From Amoebidium appalachense (taxonomy: Eukaryota > Ichthyosporea), in the NCBI GenBank assembly GCA_963693365.1, contig CAVNZM010000014.1, positions 682,001 through 746,000 on the forward strand: a stretch of DNA of 64,000 bases. The letters run 5' to 3'. Of this stretch, positions 22,240 to 35,603 are shown one piece after another (within the stretch, counting starts at the first letter, position 1; each line of letters opens with the position of its first letter). The position numbers were made by a program, and so were the translations under genes. The notes under the pieces were generated by a model. The model was given only the letters and a program-made list of their open reading frames with translations, had not been told where the DNA came from and did no database searches.

Positions 22240-22460
22240 TAGGCTAAGCCGAAGAAGGGTCCAATATCCCCGCTGATAACTGGGACTCGGCAGCGGCGTG
22301 CACCGTGTAAAGTTATATAGACTATTGTGAAGCATAGCCTACTTAGAAAGGGAAAAAAGGCACGTGTAAATGATATTATGCCCCGGATAGACGGCAGGGT
22401 CCTGGGTGGGATCAGCCCACCGCCTCATCCACCTATCCACCGGTCGTTCCCCCCCTCCCT

Positions 22461-22502
<42 letters not shown>

Positions 22503-23176
22503 GGGGGGGGGGGGGGGGGGGAGGTGGGGGCGGGGAGGGGGGGCTGTGATTTGCAATTACCAGACTGCCGTAGTTTGTTCAGATGGGGTTTGGCATCAAT
22601 TTTTGCAGTTTACTACATATATTGAGCCAACAGTCGCCCAGCTGCATGACAACATCAGTCTCTGTTAACAGACTCTACTTGAGTTGGTCTGGCCCATGCA
22701 CCACCACTGTCAGTGACCTAAGTCCGGCTAGTTCTTACTCGGTTATATCCCCTCCCCCCCCCCCCCCCTCCCCCTCCCCCCTTCCCCCCCCCCCCCCCCT
22801 CTGCCCCTTCCCCTTCGCCCCCTCCCTCCCACCTCCATTCCACCCGGAATATTGATGATGAAGGATTAGTTAGGCTGCATCAGCATTTCTTCAAAACGGT
22901 GGGGGGGGAAAAATAAAGGAAGGAACCTCATTCGGTCTAATGGTTTGTACCAATTTGCAACATGGAAAGACTTCAATTAACACTTTCGAAATAGGGTCTG
23001 GTGTTCTAAGTTTTTACGGACCATAGCCTTCAGTGCACGTGATTATAAATTTCCCATGCCTTTTTTCCAGTCCTTGGGGTGGATGGTTGGGTGGGTGGGT
23101 GGGTGGTGGTGGTGGTGGTGGCGGCGGTGGCGGCGGCGGCGGTGGTGGTTGTATTTTTTTTAATTTTTTTTTGAAA

Positions 23177-23209
<33 letters not shown>

Positions 23210-23875
23210 TTTCTATTTTCTGAAAGAGGCCGATTAAAGCGGGGAAGCCACTTCACACACATCTTACACACAAACTCTGTAATAACGGTTCAAAGAATGG
23301 GGGGTTTGTCGCTGCCGGGGGGGGACAATACATATATGCGGGCTTTTGCACACACACCCGGTGTGTACACATAAGGCGTACTTGAGAAGTGTGTGTGTGT
23401 GTGTGTGTGACGGTGAGGGCGCGACGTCACGGCACTTGTGTATGTGCGGATGTGTATCCGTAAACTATAGTAGTGCAGTGTATGCATGTGCGCGTGTGTA
23501 TTACTAAATATTTTTTTTTTTTTGTTTGTGTGTGTGTGTGTGTGTGTCTGTGTGTGTGTGCGCATGCGCGCGCGTGCGCCTATATTTGTGTGCCTATTCC
23601 AGTGGGTTGGTTCGTGAATTGCACTGGGTGCATGCTTAAAGGACGTGTTCTTCTCCACACGTGTTGACTCACACACATATGTGCACATACCCCCATGGTA
23701 ATGCTTTATTTGGAGTCACATCCGGAAACTTTTAGAAGTTAATATCGAGAGCCCTCCCGTTCGATCTCCCCACGAGCAGATGCCCCTCCTCCCCCCTCCA
23801 CCCCCTCCTCCCACTTTCCCCCCCACCCCGCCGTCACCAAGTTAACCCCCACCGGAGCTTTACGAAGGGGGGAAG

Positions 23876-23908
<33 letters not shown>

Positions 23909-24614
23909 GCGCACCTCCCAATCCACCCCCCTCCCCCCCCACCCCCCCTTCCCCTCCCCATCAACCAACACTGTTCCGACCAGTGCATAGTGTTTGGTTG
24001 GGGAAAAACTATCTTGCTCACTATGCGTCACGAGTCAGTAGTAAACAAAGGGACCGTTTTGGTGTACGTGTGTGTGACACACCGGTAGATGTGTGTGCGC
24101 TTTATTTAGGCGTGTGTGCATATGCTTGCCGGTGTGTGCAGGTGTGTGTGCGCTTTGTGTGTGGGTGGGTGGGTGGGTGGGTGGGTGTGGGTGTAGGTGT
24201 GCGCGCGCACGCGCGCGCCAGAACGTGCATGTCACTGTGTCGCGAGTGTGTGTGCTAGCGTGTGTGTGCATGTGCGCACTTGTGTGTATATGCGTGTAAC
24301 TGACATTATTTCCTCGTTGATCCAACGTGGTATACCAAAGTGGTAGTGCCAGAATACTTTGAGCTGTTGATGTTGAATGGCCGACTGCAACAACAGATGC
24401 CGATGTATGTGGGTTCACTTGCAATAACGGAAACCGTAACTGATGGGGGCCCGGGAGGAGGGGAGGGAGGGGGGTTTGGTTGTTGTTGTTGGGGGGGGGG
24501 GGGGGGGGGGGGATTTGAAGTCGGCACATTCAGTCTGATGTTTAGCAGAGCGTCGTGAATGTAGCAGAACGTAACCGCCCTCACGAAAGAATTTGGGGAC
24601 GGACGCCCGGCGGA

Positions 24615-24647
<33 letters not shown>

Positions 24648-25111
24648 GGGGCGGGTGGGGAGGGGGGGGGGGGGGAGGGGGGTGGGGGGGAGGGGAATGC
24701 CTAATAACACAAGCATGTAGCCTTCCAAAGATCATAATGGATTAAGAGCATGCCATTATGTGCATACAGCGCAAAAAAGGCGGGCAGTGTCACGATAGGC
24801 TAATTGGCAAATAACAGTCCTGTTGGTGCAATGATGTCCCTTAGAGGCCTCTGTTTTTTTTTTTTTTTTTGAGGGGGGGGGGGTGGGATGGGGGGGGAGG
24901 AGGGGAGAGAGGGAAAGGGGGGGGGGGGGGGGGGGGGGGGGGGGACGGGGGCGGGGCGGGGGGGAGGGGAGGGGGCGGGAAGAGGGAAGAGGGTAGGGGG
25001 AGGGGGAAAGGAGGGTGGTGGTGTTGTCCTGGGAGGAGGAGTGGAGCTGCGGCAGCCTGTAGAAAATGGCGGGAGGTGGGGGGTGGGGGGTTGGCTGCCA
25101 AAAAAATGTCT

Positions 25112-25143
<32 letters not shown>

Positions 25144-25364
25144 GCAACGAGAGCTAGAGAAACAATAAAGGGATGATGGTGTGATGATGTGTGATCGTGT
25201 GGTGTAGTGGAGGAGGTGGTATGGGGTGAGTAGTAGAATTGATTGTTTCTCTGTGTGAAGATTTGGTTTGTGCGGGAGACGATGTAGATGATTTTTGGAA
25301 ACAGCATATGCACATGCATCGATTAACGGTTTTTCATGTCTGGCGGTGCCTGTGTACATGTGTG

Positions 25365-25396
<32 letters not shown>

Positions 25397-26000
25397 ATGC
25401 GCGCCTCTCTCTTTGCGTTGCGTGTCATGGGCGGATGTGCATACACACATGTGCATGTGCACACACATCAATACTATGTATGCTCAAGTATCTGCTCTGG
25501 CGACAGCTAGATGCCACATTGCATGTAGATGTGGGTTGGGCCAGCTGCAGAATGACACAGGTGGCAATTGAGGTGGCCAAAATCTAGGCTAGTAAATATT
25601 CTTAACTACTAATTTTTAATATTTATAATAATTAGTATAAAGGCGCTAAGTCCTTTAAACACATCAGTGTCTGGCCAGTCCAGCTGGCACAAAACATTCA
25701 TCAACGTAACAGTTACCATAATTGGCAATTTCAGACAAACATTGAAAGGATAGCCATTCGCAAAGGTGGGTGTGCGCGCCAGGCAGCAACTAACCCAATC
25801 AGAAGTTATTTTAAATGACTTAAAAAGAAGTGCGTGCCTACACATGCAAGCCCGGATGTACTAAATTGAAAGATTTGCACAGCGCCAGGCTTGAAGAAAG
25901 AAATCGATTTGGCATCGCAAAGGAGAACATGCAGTATATTCGATACGAAATTTCCAACACAACACCTAATACTGGGGGGTCCAACACAAAGAAACCCCCT
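22240..26000. other. Simple-repeat-rich interval without a confident gene
   Basis: G-, C-, T-, TG- and GGT-tracts alternate with short unique pieces. A few pieces look protein-like, for example plus strand 24310-24440 (EYFELLMLNGRLQQQMPMYV) and 22668-22745 (CTTTVSDLSPASSYSV, faintly fibronectin-like), but splice signals and phases do not link them. Confidence 0.4.
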
Positions 26001-26002
26001 AT

Positions 26003-28151
26003 TTATAAATTCTGCAGTGACAACTGCTCCTCAATCTGCGAGAGCAAACCAGGGGGGAATGCCTGTTCATATGACGCAAGGGTAGCCACGAGGTCTTCAT
26101 TTCGTGCCATTGCCACCATCTGTGCCTGTCCATATGGCGGCTGTGGTGAAGGAAAAACACCCATTGCTTGGGGTGGGATGGCTACGTTTTGTGGCTGCAC
26201 GCTCATAGGGTTAACAAGACCACTACCCGCACCAAGTGGTGCATATGGAGATATACCAAGGGGAGATAGACTGGTAGATCCTGCGGGCATAAGTGGTGCA
26301 ATGGGTCGTTGTACGGGCGGGTGCTGGGGTTGTTGGCGACGGCGCGGCTTTCTTCGATGAATTTTCTTATTGGCCATGTGCAGAGGTCGGGGAACCTTGT
26401 TTAGTCGCTCGTACAGACCGCACGCATTGCACACAATCTGGCCGTGGGCGTCTTTCCTCCACATGGTGGTGGAGGCCGTGTGGCAATTTCCGCACGTTTG
26501 ATTGGGCCCCGCCCCATGGGTTGCTATGGGCTTGATGTCGTCACCACTGTGCATGTTAGGGCTGCCGGTGGGAGGTGTTGCGCTCGATGGGCGGGGTGAT
26601 GTGGGTAGGGAGCCTGGGGGGTAAGAAGTAAAATGTGAGGATTTGTGGATGATGGTACATGTATAAAGTTTGAAAATACAAAAGTTTGAACTGGTTTGCG
26701 AAAATATGAGTATAGAGGGGCTGGCCAAGGAACGACAGTACAGTGCTTCAATGGTAATATATGTGTGTGTGCCACGTCTGTGTTTGTGTGTTTGTGTGTG
26801 TGTGTGTCTGTGTGTGTTTGTGCGGTGCATGCATGCGCTTTAAACATGCCCTCGCCCAATGAGTTTTGCCTGTCCCCTCCCCACGTTCCCTCCTCCCCCC
26901 CCCCCCCCCCCCCCCCCCCTCACCCACCCAACGAACCCAAAACACACGTGCACTTACACACAAACCTAAAAACCTAAAACTGACACACCTGGTAATTCTT
27001 TTGCCGTTTCCAAATGCCCCACACGTGGCTAACTAGTGTTGTGCTCTATTTCAATTGTACGCTCAAAGTGTGAGAGTCCAAGTGTCCTTGAAAATGCCGT
27101 GTCCGCGCATGCGCTAAATGCCCTAGGGTGTTAGGCATTGCACAAAATAACTTCCATGCAATGTCCATCCAGATCTTTTGTATGCAGTGTGGGCCTTCAC
27201 GAAATCCTTCCTAGAAGAAAATAACAACAAAATTAATAAGAAAGAAAGGAAGGAAGAAACACACTTTTGCCACATCCACAAGCCCAATTCATAGAACGGT
27301 TCTAAAATAAAAAAGAAAGAAAGAAAGGAAGAAACATACTTTTGCCACATCCACAAGCCCAATTCATAGAACAGTTATAGTAACACGCAGCGAATAAAAT
27401 ACATAGGGCGTACCGTGCCAAATATGTTAGCATTTCTACACGGTTTCTTATAGCGTTTCTGCAAGCAAGAATCTTTTTCTTTGAATAAAGTGTCTAATAA
27501 TCCGTTTTCTAATGTTGGGAAATGTACATATATGTGGCGAGTTTGTGATGATTCTATGTCAAATGTGCTCGATAACCACAGGAAGTGCACTAATCACGAG
27601 AGTCCCCCAGCCACGTGTAATCTAATCTCATCCACTTAACAAAAAAACACAATTTTTCGTTCAACAACAAGTGGTGTAATAAAGGATTGTAAACAAGTAG
27701 CTGATGCGTCAGCAAACAAGAACTGTGCTAGTTGAATAGTTCTGTAAAATGCGGAAAGCACACGTATTGCAAGGAAGAGAGGGTGCCTTTTCTCAGGACA
27801 CACACCTGTATGGAACGACTCACTGCTTGCACACGGACTGAGAGCTCCTGCATGGTGAAACGTGAATGGGCCAATGTCACTGTGTGGTGTGCCTGGCTGC
27901 TTTGTGTGGTCGATTTCAGTGGGGGCTATGTGCACCTGTCCGGGCCTGTCCGAGTCATGTTCGACTGCGGTACTGCGCGCATAATCTAAAAGGCTGGTGA
28001 GAAGAACTTCGCGTGCTATGTACCAGTCATTCTGTGAAGTAAGGGTGCTTGTGTCTATGGAAAGAGAGGCGACACTGGGTTTCTTTTCGTTAGTTGTGTT
28101 TGCTGGATAGGCCAGGCTGGGCGTGCTAGCTGGCCTGTGTTGTGAGAGCAT
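26003..28151 (-). CDS. GATA-type zinc-finger transcription factor
   Basis: The last exon (26613-26003) follows a CCCCCCAG acceptor. It encodes one GATA finger, [15 protein letters not shown]...CNACG, spaced C-x2-C-x17-C-x2-C, then the usual basic tail ([26 protein letters not shown]). The x17 spacing is the animal/fungal type; plants mostly use x18. A Pro/Gln/Met-rich C-terminus follows to the stop. Upstream, exon 28151-27806 starts [16 protein letters not shown] and ends in phase 1 at CAG|GTGTGT. Exon 27553-27414 starts with two bases and ends ACG|GTACGC; exon 27210-27061 follows in phase 0. A short exon at 27028-26989 ends in the phase the finger exon needs. The link between the last two is weak because the intron would be only 32 bases. 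The upstream exons could belong to a separate gene. The factor would bind GATA sites in the nucleus. Confidence 0.72.
27238..27378. repeat. 75-bp tandem duplication inside a GATA-gene intron
   Basis: Two copies of AGGAAGAAACA.ACTTTTGCC...CCAATTCATAGAAC. On the minus strand each carries an exon-like segment ending AAAA|GTATGT or AAAA|GTGTGT, but only the second copy has an AG just upstream. Confidence 0.75.
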
Positions 28152-28793
28152 TTTTGTTTGTTCTAGTGCTGCACCTACAACTATGTGATTACACTCGCAC
28201 GTATAGGAGCATTCTGTGATGTACGTTGAGAGTGGATACGTGAAAATGAGCACTATAAATGAGTAACTGTGTGCATCGTTATATACGTGTACCAAGTTGC
28301 ATGTGCGGTATGTTCAAATTTGCATTGTTCGTGCGTGGGTCCAAATGCCTGCAAGTTTGGACCATCCCCGCTTTATATACATTCGATCCAATGTGACCTT
28401 GATATAATGAAAACAATTTAATCTTGTCACCTTTGACCGACTACGAATCAAACGGGCAGATTTGTGATCATGTGCTGCTTTCACCGGATTGATGAGCTAA
28501 CGGTCCAATCAAACACGCTACAAAAACCGTGGCACCTAATTGGTCATTTCGAGGCAGCAAAGGCGGAGTCAGCAATTGATCGAAGGCTTTCTCGATGAAA
28601 CGCGAATAAGAGGCTTTATGTCGGACATCAACAGCATTGCTTTGACTAAATCTACCCCAAGCATAACACATAATAAGCAACGTTTTGTTCCATCTATGAA
28701 TGCTTTAACACTTACGCCTTCATAAATGCTGCTATGACGCATGGCAGGTTGATCCAAAAATGCGCGAGCCAAAAATGGCGAAAATTGAATTCA
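28152..28793. promoter_or_regulatory. Probable bidirectional promoter region
   Basis: Lies between the GATA gene (minus) and a candidate plus-strand gene. It contains a CCAAT box at 28505-28509, an inverted one near 28537 and AAAAATGGCG near 28774. The placement is inferred from the two gene starts. Confidence 0.3.
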
Positions 28794-29517
28794 ATGGAAT
28801 CCACTGAGCCAGATGGCGGCGAAAACGTGAGCCCGCCAATAACAAAAAACAGCCAATCGCAACAAACCTCGATCTATGAACTCGTTACGCACATATTAGA
28901 ACCACATGTTCAGGTAACAAATCTGTTCTTGATGCTTTTTTCGCCCCTGAAGAGAAAATGTTCGGGATGGGGCTGGCTCACGGATCTGCTTTTGATTATG
29001 TACGTGGCATCCATTGCATTCTCTTTGGCTGTTAACTTCCCGGGCCGTTTTACAACACCGGTCACCGTGCGACAGCACACGAAGAACGCCATCTCACGTG
29101 CATGCGGGTAACCGTGCCACCCAGAATTTCGAAGAGGGACATACGCCGAGGCATACATACGGATACTGAACAATACTGTGTGTGCGTGTAGGTATCCTAT
29201 GCACGAACGGGACTGTGGTGTATACTGCAACATGTTGTGCGTACATATATGTCTACCACATGTACAAATTTACATGCCATGCATGTATGTTCGTACATAC
29301 GGTAGTTAGTTGTGCGTGGGTGCACGACGGGGTCTTCCCCCGCGTTTGCAGCTGACTCCGAGGCTGAGCTCGAGTCGACAGAGGGCGCACGTGCCCCTGG
29401 TAACCGGTGGCGACAACTCTTGGGGTTGTGTGGAGCTATAGGGAGCTCCAGAAGAGGATTCACATTATGCAATCCTGGGGCAGGTTTTTCTTACAATAAT
29501 TCTTTGGGTGGGTGGGT

Positions 29518-29552
<35 letters not shown>

Positions 29553-30133
29553 TGAATTCCTGACTACTATCTTGACATCTTGTCACCACCACTGTACATT
29601 CGTTCTGAGAAGGGGGAACTTGAAATCTTGAGCTAGCTTCGGATAAAATCTCTCGAATTCGATCATCACCACACGAACTTCTATGCCACAAGCTAATATA
29701 ATTTTGAATTGCTGAAGTCCCAGCCCCCTCTCCCTCTCCCTTTCCATCCCTCTACCTCTCTCTCTCTCCCTCTCTCTCTTTCTCTCGTGCTCCCCCCCCC
29801 CCCCCCCCCCCCCCCCCCCGCTCTCTCTTGCTCACTTTATTTCAATCTGTCTCTTTCTCTCTGACGTCCTGAGTACGCTGTGCATTAAACAATTTGAAAA
29901 ATAAATAAACAGTATTGACTATGTACAACGCGAACCCTTCGCTGTTTCCCTTCATACTGCGAGAACTATTATCGCAATCGTGAGACTGAAAATCAGAAGT
30001 GATGATGACTTTGTGTGACACACACAGAGAGTAAGAGACATATTGAAATAAAGTGAGCGAGAGAGAGCGGGGGGGGGGGGGGGGGGGGGGGGGGGGGAGA
30101 GCCTAGGGGAGAGCACGAGAGAAAGATAAAGAT

Positions 30134-30180
<47 letters not shown>

Positions 30181-30237
30181 GAGAGAGATAGAGAGGGAGA
30201 GGGAGAGAGAGGGAGAAGGAGAGGGGGAGAGGGGGCA

Positions 30238-30299
<62 letters not shown>

Positions 30300-30315
30300 G
30301 AGAGGGGGAGAGGGG

Positions 30316-30379
<64 letters not shown>

Positions 30380-30648
30380 GGGGGGGGGGGGGGAAGAGAG
30401 AGAGAGGGCGAGTGTGTGTGTGTGTGTGTGTGCACGTTTGTGTGTTTGATGTATTAACTCTCTTTATATCTGTGTTACAATGCATTCGCATGCCTGTGTG
30501 TACGTGCGTGTTGTATTTGCAGGAGGGGAAGGGGAGTGGAATGAGTTACGCTGAGGAACTTCTGAAACACAGACGCCAGCCACTATTAAACCCGCCACAC
30601 ACCCAGACAGGCCATACACATGACCACACTTCGATGATCGAATGCTAA
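28794..30648 (+). CDS. Possible small plus-strand gene, unknown function
   Basis: Three candidate exons share phase 0: 28794-28913 (MESTEPDGGENVSPPITKN..., ending at CAG|GTAACA), 29352-29399 (after TTTGCAG, ending CTG|GTAACC) and 30523-30648 (after TTGTATTTGCAG, ending at a TAA). Joined they give about 97 residues, including SYAEELLKHRRQPLLNPP near the C-terminus. The first exon overlaps AGATGGCGGC, a YY1-like word, and a CCAAT box lies at about 28852. The middle exon is equally readable on the minus strand as an acidic serine-rich segment, so the model is weak. It would converge with the methyltransferase gene that ends at 30902. Confidence 0.3.
30060..30395. repeat. G-tract, GA and TA repeat cluster
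   Basis: A G-run at 30070-30097, (GA)n with scattered GATA words to 30235, (TA)n at 30240-30280, then (GA)n and another G-run to 30393. Strand-wise mirror runs of C and CT occur at 29700-29820. Confidence 0.9.
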
Positions 30649-30901
30649 CTTAGAGTGAAGGCCCCGAACTTATTTTAAATATACAAGTGCACATCCGAGC
30701 ACGCATACGATCTATGCAGTGATGATTTAATTACGTATACATGCTTAATATCAGAAGCGTACCCACCACCCACGTGTGGGTTAGTTTAGGGCTGTTCATA
30801 CACATGAAAGGTTGGGGGGACCAAGAACGATTGTGCTGACTACATAAATGTGCGCAGTGGACCAGTGATTCATATACACGGGCTAGAAAAAATACCTGCA
30901 T

Positions 30902-31580
30902 TCACTCAATCATATCAACTACTTTCTTTCCTATTTTGGCTACAAACAAGCCACTGGTATTGGATGTGACCGGATCAAAGCGCAAACAATGCCCCCTAAC
31001 CTTGGTGGCGGGCCAGCCCTCGCATTCGATTGGCTGCAGCTCAGCCAATGGCTCGTTGGCCAGGAACCAATCAACTACGTCCTCGTTTTGGGCCACCGTC
31101 AGACTGCAGGTACTGTGTGCACATATGTCGTTAGCATGAATACACTATCCCCTCCCCACCCCCCCCCCCCCCCCCCTTCCCCCCCTTCTCCCCCCGCATA
31201 CACCCACACACCCACCCCATCCTTTAGGCCCATGGACGAAAGGCAAACCAAATTGATTAGTCTACATCTTTGCCACAATGAGGACCCCCCCCCCCCCCCT
31301 GTCTCTTTCTTACTCACAGGGGAGTCCCCCCCCCCCCCCCCCCCACTCCTCCTCCTCCCCGCCCCCTCCCTCCTCCGGGCAGTTTTCTACGGTCGTGAGG
31401 TCTACCACCTTGGCAACCCTGTTGTTTTGAAGAGGCGAGGAGGATGGGTGGGGGGGGGGGGGAGGGGGGGAGGGAGAGGGGGAGGGGGGAGGAGGGGGGA
31501 GGGCTCACCTATAGACTAACACCCCTCCTGGTTTCAGGAGCATGAATCCTTGCCGTAGAAGGGACTATTGGTATGATATG

Positions 31581-31628
<48 letters not shown>

Positions 31629-31917
31629 GCGTGTGTGTGGGCGTGGGTGTGTGTGGGCGTGGGTGTGTGTGCATGTTGGTGTGTGCGTGTGAACTTGTGT
31701 GTGCACCAGCAATCCCCAGTTAGCAATGGAATGCTTGTGTGTAGCACTGTGTTCCCAATCATACCGACATAGAAAATAATCTCCGCACTTACTGATAAGG
31801 TGTATGTATGGATAGAAGCTTACTTTCAGCATTTTAAAACAGTGGGATTGTGCCTAATTTACAGTACACGAGGGGGGATGGTGGTGGTGGTGGTGGTGGT
31901 GGTGGTGGTGGTGGTGT

Positions 31918-31963
<46 letters not shown>

Positions 31964-32524
31964 GCACACTGTGGAGAACTAACCCTATTTAATATATCCA
32001 GAAAGCTTGCGAGATAGTAGCCCCCCTCTCCCCCTCCCCCCCTCCCCCCCCCCCCCCCCCCAAAAAAAAAAAAAAAAAAAAAATTAAAGAAAAAGAAAAT
32101 ACACAAAACCCTTCCTAACATCTAGGTTCTTTTACGCCCCATAAAATCAATCACACCCTCCTTCCCCACATGCGTCAAAGGATACACACACACGACAGGT
32201 CTACCCACACCTCTCTCCAACCCGCCTACCCATACCCACAGTTCCCAATTCACAACCGACATTCACACATATCCCCACAAAGACATCCACTTATCCCGGC
32301 CAACCCATCGACACACCCACCCACCCACCCACCGAATTCACCCATCTACCCCACAACCTTCCCACTAACTTCCTGAAACATCGGGTGTAAACTACTCTCG
32401 CCCTGTGAGATGATGCATAAAAAAAAACCCATACACATGCCATTTCCCCCCCCCTCTCCCCCCTTCCACCGCCACCACCACACACCTACCATTCCTCTCC
32501 AAAAAGCGCACCCACACAGCCATC

Positions 32525-32564
<40 letters not shown>

Positions 32565-33814
32565 CACCACCACCACCACCATCACCACCCCACCACCCAC
32601 ACACCCACACAACCCCCCCCCCCCCCTCCCCCCCCCCATCACAAACACACATACACCCACCCACACACCCCCGCGTACCCTCTGTAGCTGTGTGATAGTC
32701 TGTATGCGTGCCGCATCCATAAACCTCCTCTCGAATGTGTCCCACCCCCACTCTCTGAACTTGGCCACGTGCTTTAGGGACCCATCATGTGTGCACTCCG
32801 CATCCACTAGAACCTGCACACGTGCATTCAGTTACTTCCCCCCATCCCCCCTCCCCCCTTCCCCCCCCCCCCCTCCCCCCCCCATCCCCCACCTTTCCCC
32901 CCCCCTCTGCCACCCCCTTCCCTCCGTTTTGTTTCTATCCCCTCTTCCTTCATCGACGTCTTCTCACGTGACTTCTTACCCCTCCCCCCTCCCCCCCCCC
33001 CCCCCCTTCACCCCCCCCCACCCCACCCCCTCCCCCCCCCCCCATCCACACACCCTTCCCCCTGCGCACCCCTCTCTTGTTACTCACCCACCCATCCGCC
33101 TTTAAGACAATCTGATAAGTGCATAGACACAACTCCAAGACAACATGCACACGGACAGCACAAACACCCACCAACATTCACTACGCTATCCGAACACCAT
33201 GTTCCAACCATTTTTATCGACAGGTGCCTGTGGACTACTAAAATCCCTCCCTCCCCCCCCCCCCCCCCCCCCCAAACAATACCCCGTGTGCTCGCCTTCC
33301 TCTCCTCCCGAAATCCCATTACCATCAAAGTGAGACATTCACCCGACCATTAAACCCCCCCCCCCCCCCCCCCCCCCCCCCAAAAAAAGGAGACCAACAC
33401 AAAGAAGGAGAGAAAAGAAAGAGAGGACAGAAAAAGGAACATCAACCACACACAGGAACAAGGCATACAATGCAATCACACCACTTACTCACTTTGTTCT
33501 GATTATTGCAGTAAAACTGCCACGTAAAGTCTCACTCACACCTTTTAACCCGCCCCCCCCCTCCCCCCCCCCCCCCCCCCAAAAAAAAAAAATAAAAAAT
33601 AAAAAAATAAAAAAATGATTGCAGTAAAATGGCACATAAGGTCTAACCCCCCCCCCCCCCCTCCTCCATACAAAAAAAAAAAAAAAAAAAAAAAAAAAGG
33701 TGAATAAGAAAGGGAAAAAAGTAGAGAAAAAAATAAGGAAGGAAAATAAACGGAAGGAAGGAAGGAAAGAAAGAAAGAAGGAAAGAAAGAAAGAAGGATA
33801 GGGGAGAGAGAGAC

Positions 33815-33902
<88 letters not shown>

Positions 33903-34299
33903 GAGGGAAAAAAGAAGGACACATGACATTTAACAACACCTGAAAGCACATACTAAACGGTTACGCACCTTATCATACCCCATCTCTTTAGTCTCCCCCC
34001 CATGAGCCCACCCCTTTGACCGATACACCAACTGCGGCTCACTAGGGTCTGCCTCTTTAGCCCTTGCCTCTGCCTGTGCTTTCTTCAACCTCCCCTTCTG
34101 ACGTTTACTCAGTTTTTTCCTCTTTACCTCCCCGTTTCCTTCACTTTCGACATGTGTGCGCTTGTGTGCCGTGTTTGTGTTTTCGTGGGGAGGTTGGGGG
34201 GTAGAGGTAGGGTCGGGTGGGCCGATGTTGAAAGTTGTGCCATCGGCAAGATACAGGCGGACGTTGGTTAGACTGTGCTTGGATGCAACTGTGTTTGTG

Positions 34300-34390
<91 letters not shown>

Positions 34391-34563
34391 GTAGTGCTGA
34401 AGAGGGAACTGCCGGGGGACGCACGATGAGCTGTCAGCAAATGAGAGAGAGTCTGAGCATGCATGTGTGTGTCTCCTTCTCTCCGTGTAGGTGTGAGGAC
34501 GGCATGGCATGTTTGTCCATTTGTTAGCCCCGGGGGTTTGGGGGTGTTAGGCAACGGGCGGGG

Positions 34564-34596
<33 letters not shown>

Positions 34597-34720
34597 GGGG
34601 GGGGGGGGAGGGATATCTGGGGTAGAATTGCACAGGAAAAAAAGGGACCCACGGTGGCTCTCAAATGGTTGTGCGTGTGTGTCTCTGTGTGTGTGAGTGT
34701 GTCTCTGTGTCTCTCTCTCT

Positions 34721-34754
<34 letters not shown>

Positions 34755-35567
34755 ACGCATGTGTTGGGAAGTGGCAGAGGGGTGTGTGTGTGGGGGGGGG
34801 GGGGGCGGGGGCGGGGGGGAGCAACAGGGAAGAGGGTCATAAGGGCAGGGAGATGATGGGGTTGGAGTTGAAAGAAGCCTTGCCCATTTATAAGGCCTGT
34901 TCCATCATCCGCCTTCCCATTCTCTTCTCGCCCCCCCCCCCCTCCCCCGCCTCTTCCTCCCCTTCCTCCCCCCCCCCCCCCCCCCTCCCCCCCTTCACTC
35001 GTCTACTTTCCCCCCCCCCCCCCCTCCCCCAACCAAGCACCCGCCCACCTGTCTTGCATGCAGCCAACCTATGCTGTGCCACATCCACCCCCGTCACCGA
35101 CCCCTCACTCCCCACCAAGTCTGCCACATAGCACAGTTTGGCCCCGGGGGCACAGCACAAGTCCAGACAGTGGTCTCCCCTCTGCACACCAAGCGCTGCT
35201 ACAGCCGCCCCCGAGCTAACATCTATGCCACTGATGAGTCCTTGGCGGTAAACACCGCTGGTTGCAATTTTGGAGGTTCCTGGAAGCTGGAAGAAGGATG
35301 GGAGCCAAGGAACGGGTGTGACGGGGCACGAGAGTTGTGTGCTGAGGATGTCGGGTGAGAGGTTGCTGGTTGGCCGTACCCTGAGGTGGGTGGGGGAGGG
35401 AGCGTTAGTGATGAGTTGGTGCTAGAGAGGTGGGTCAATGTGGGATCATGTGTTGTTTGGTGCAAGAGATATGAGAGAATGTGGGGTGAAAAGCGAATGG
35501 TTAAATGTGGGGTCGAGAGCGGTGGTTGGGGTGAATAGCAAGGGGGTGAACGGGAGAGAGAACGCAT

Positions 35568-35603
<36 letters not shown>

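Noticed and set aside
22668-22850. Fibronectin III-like phrase CTTTVSDLSPASSYSV
   Set aside because: Only about 25 residues, then poly-proline from a C-tract; no linked exon in phase.
24306-25464. Protein-like pieces on the minus strand, for example HEKPLIDACAYAVSKNHLHR
   Set aside because: Acceptors look possible but no donors in matching phase were found; the plus strand reads equally well at 24.3 kb.
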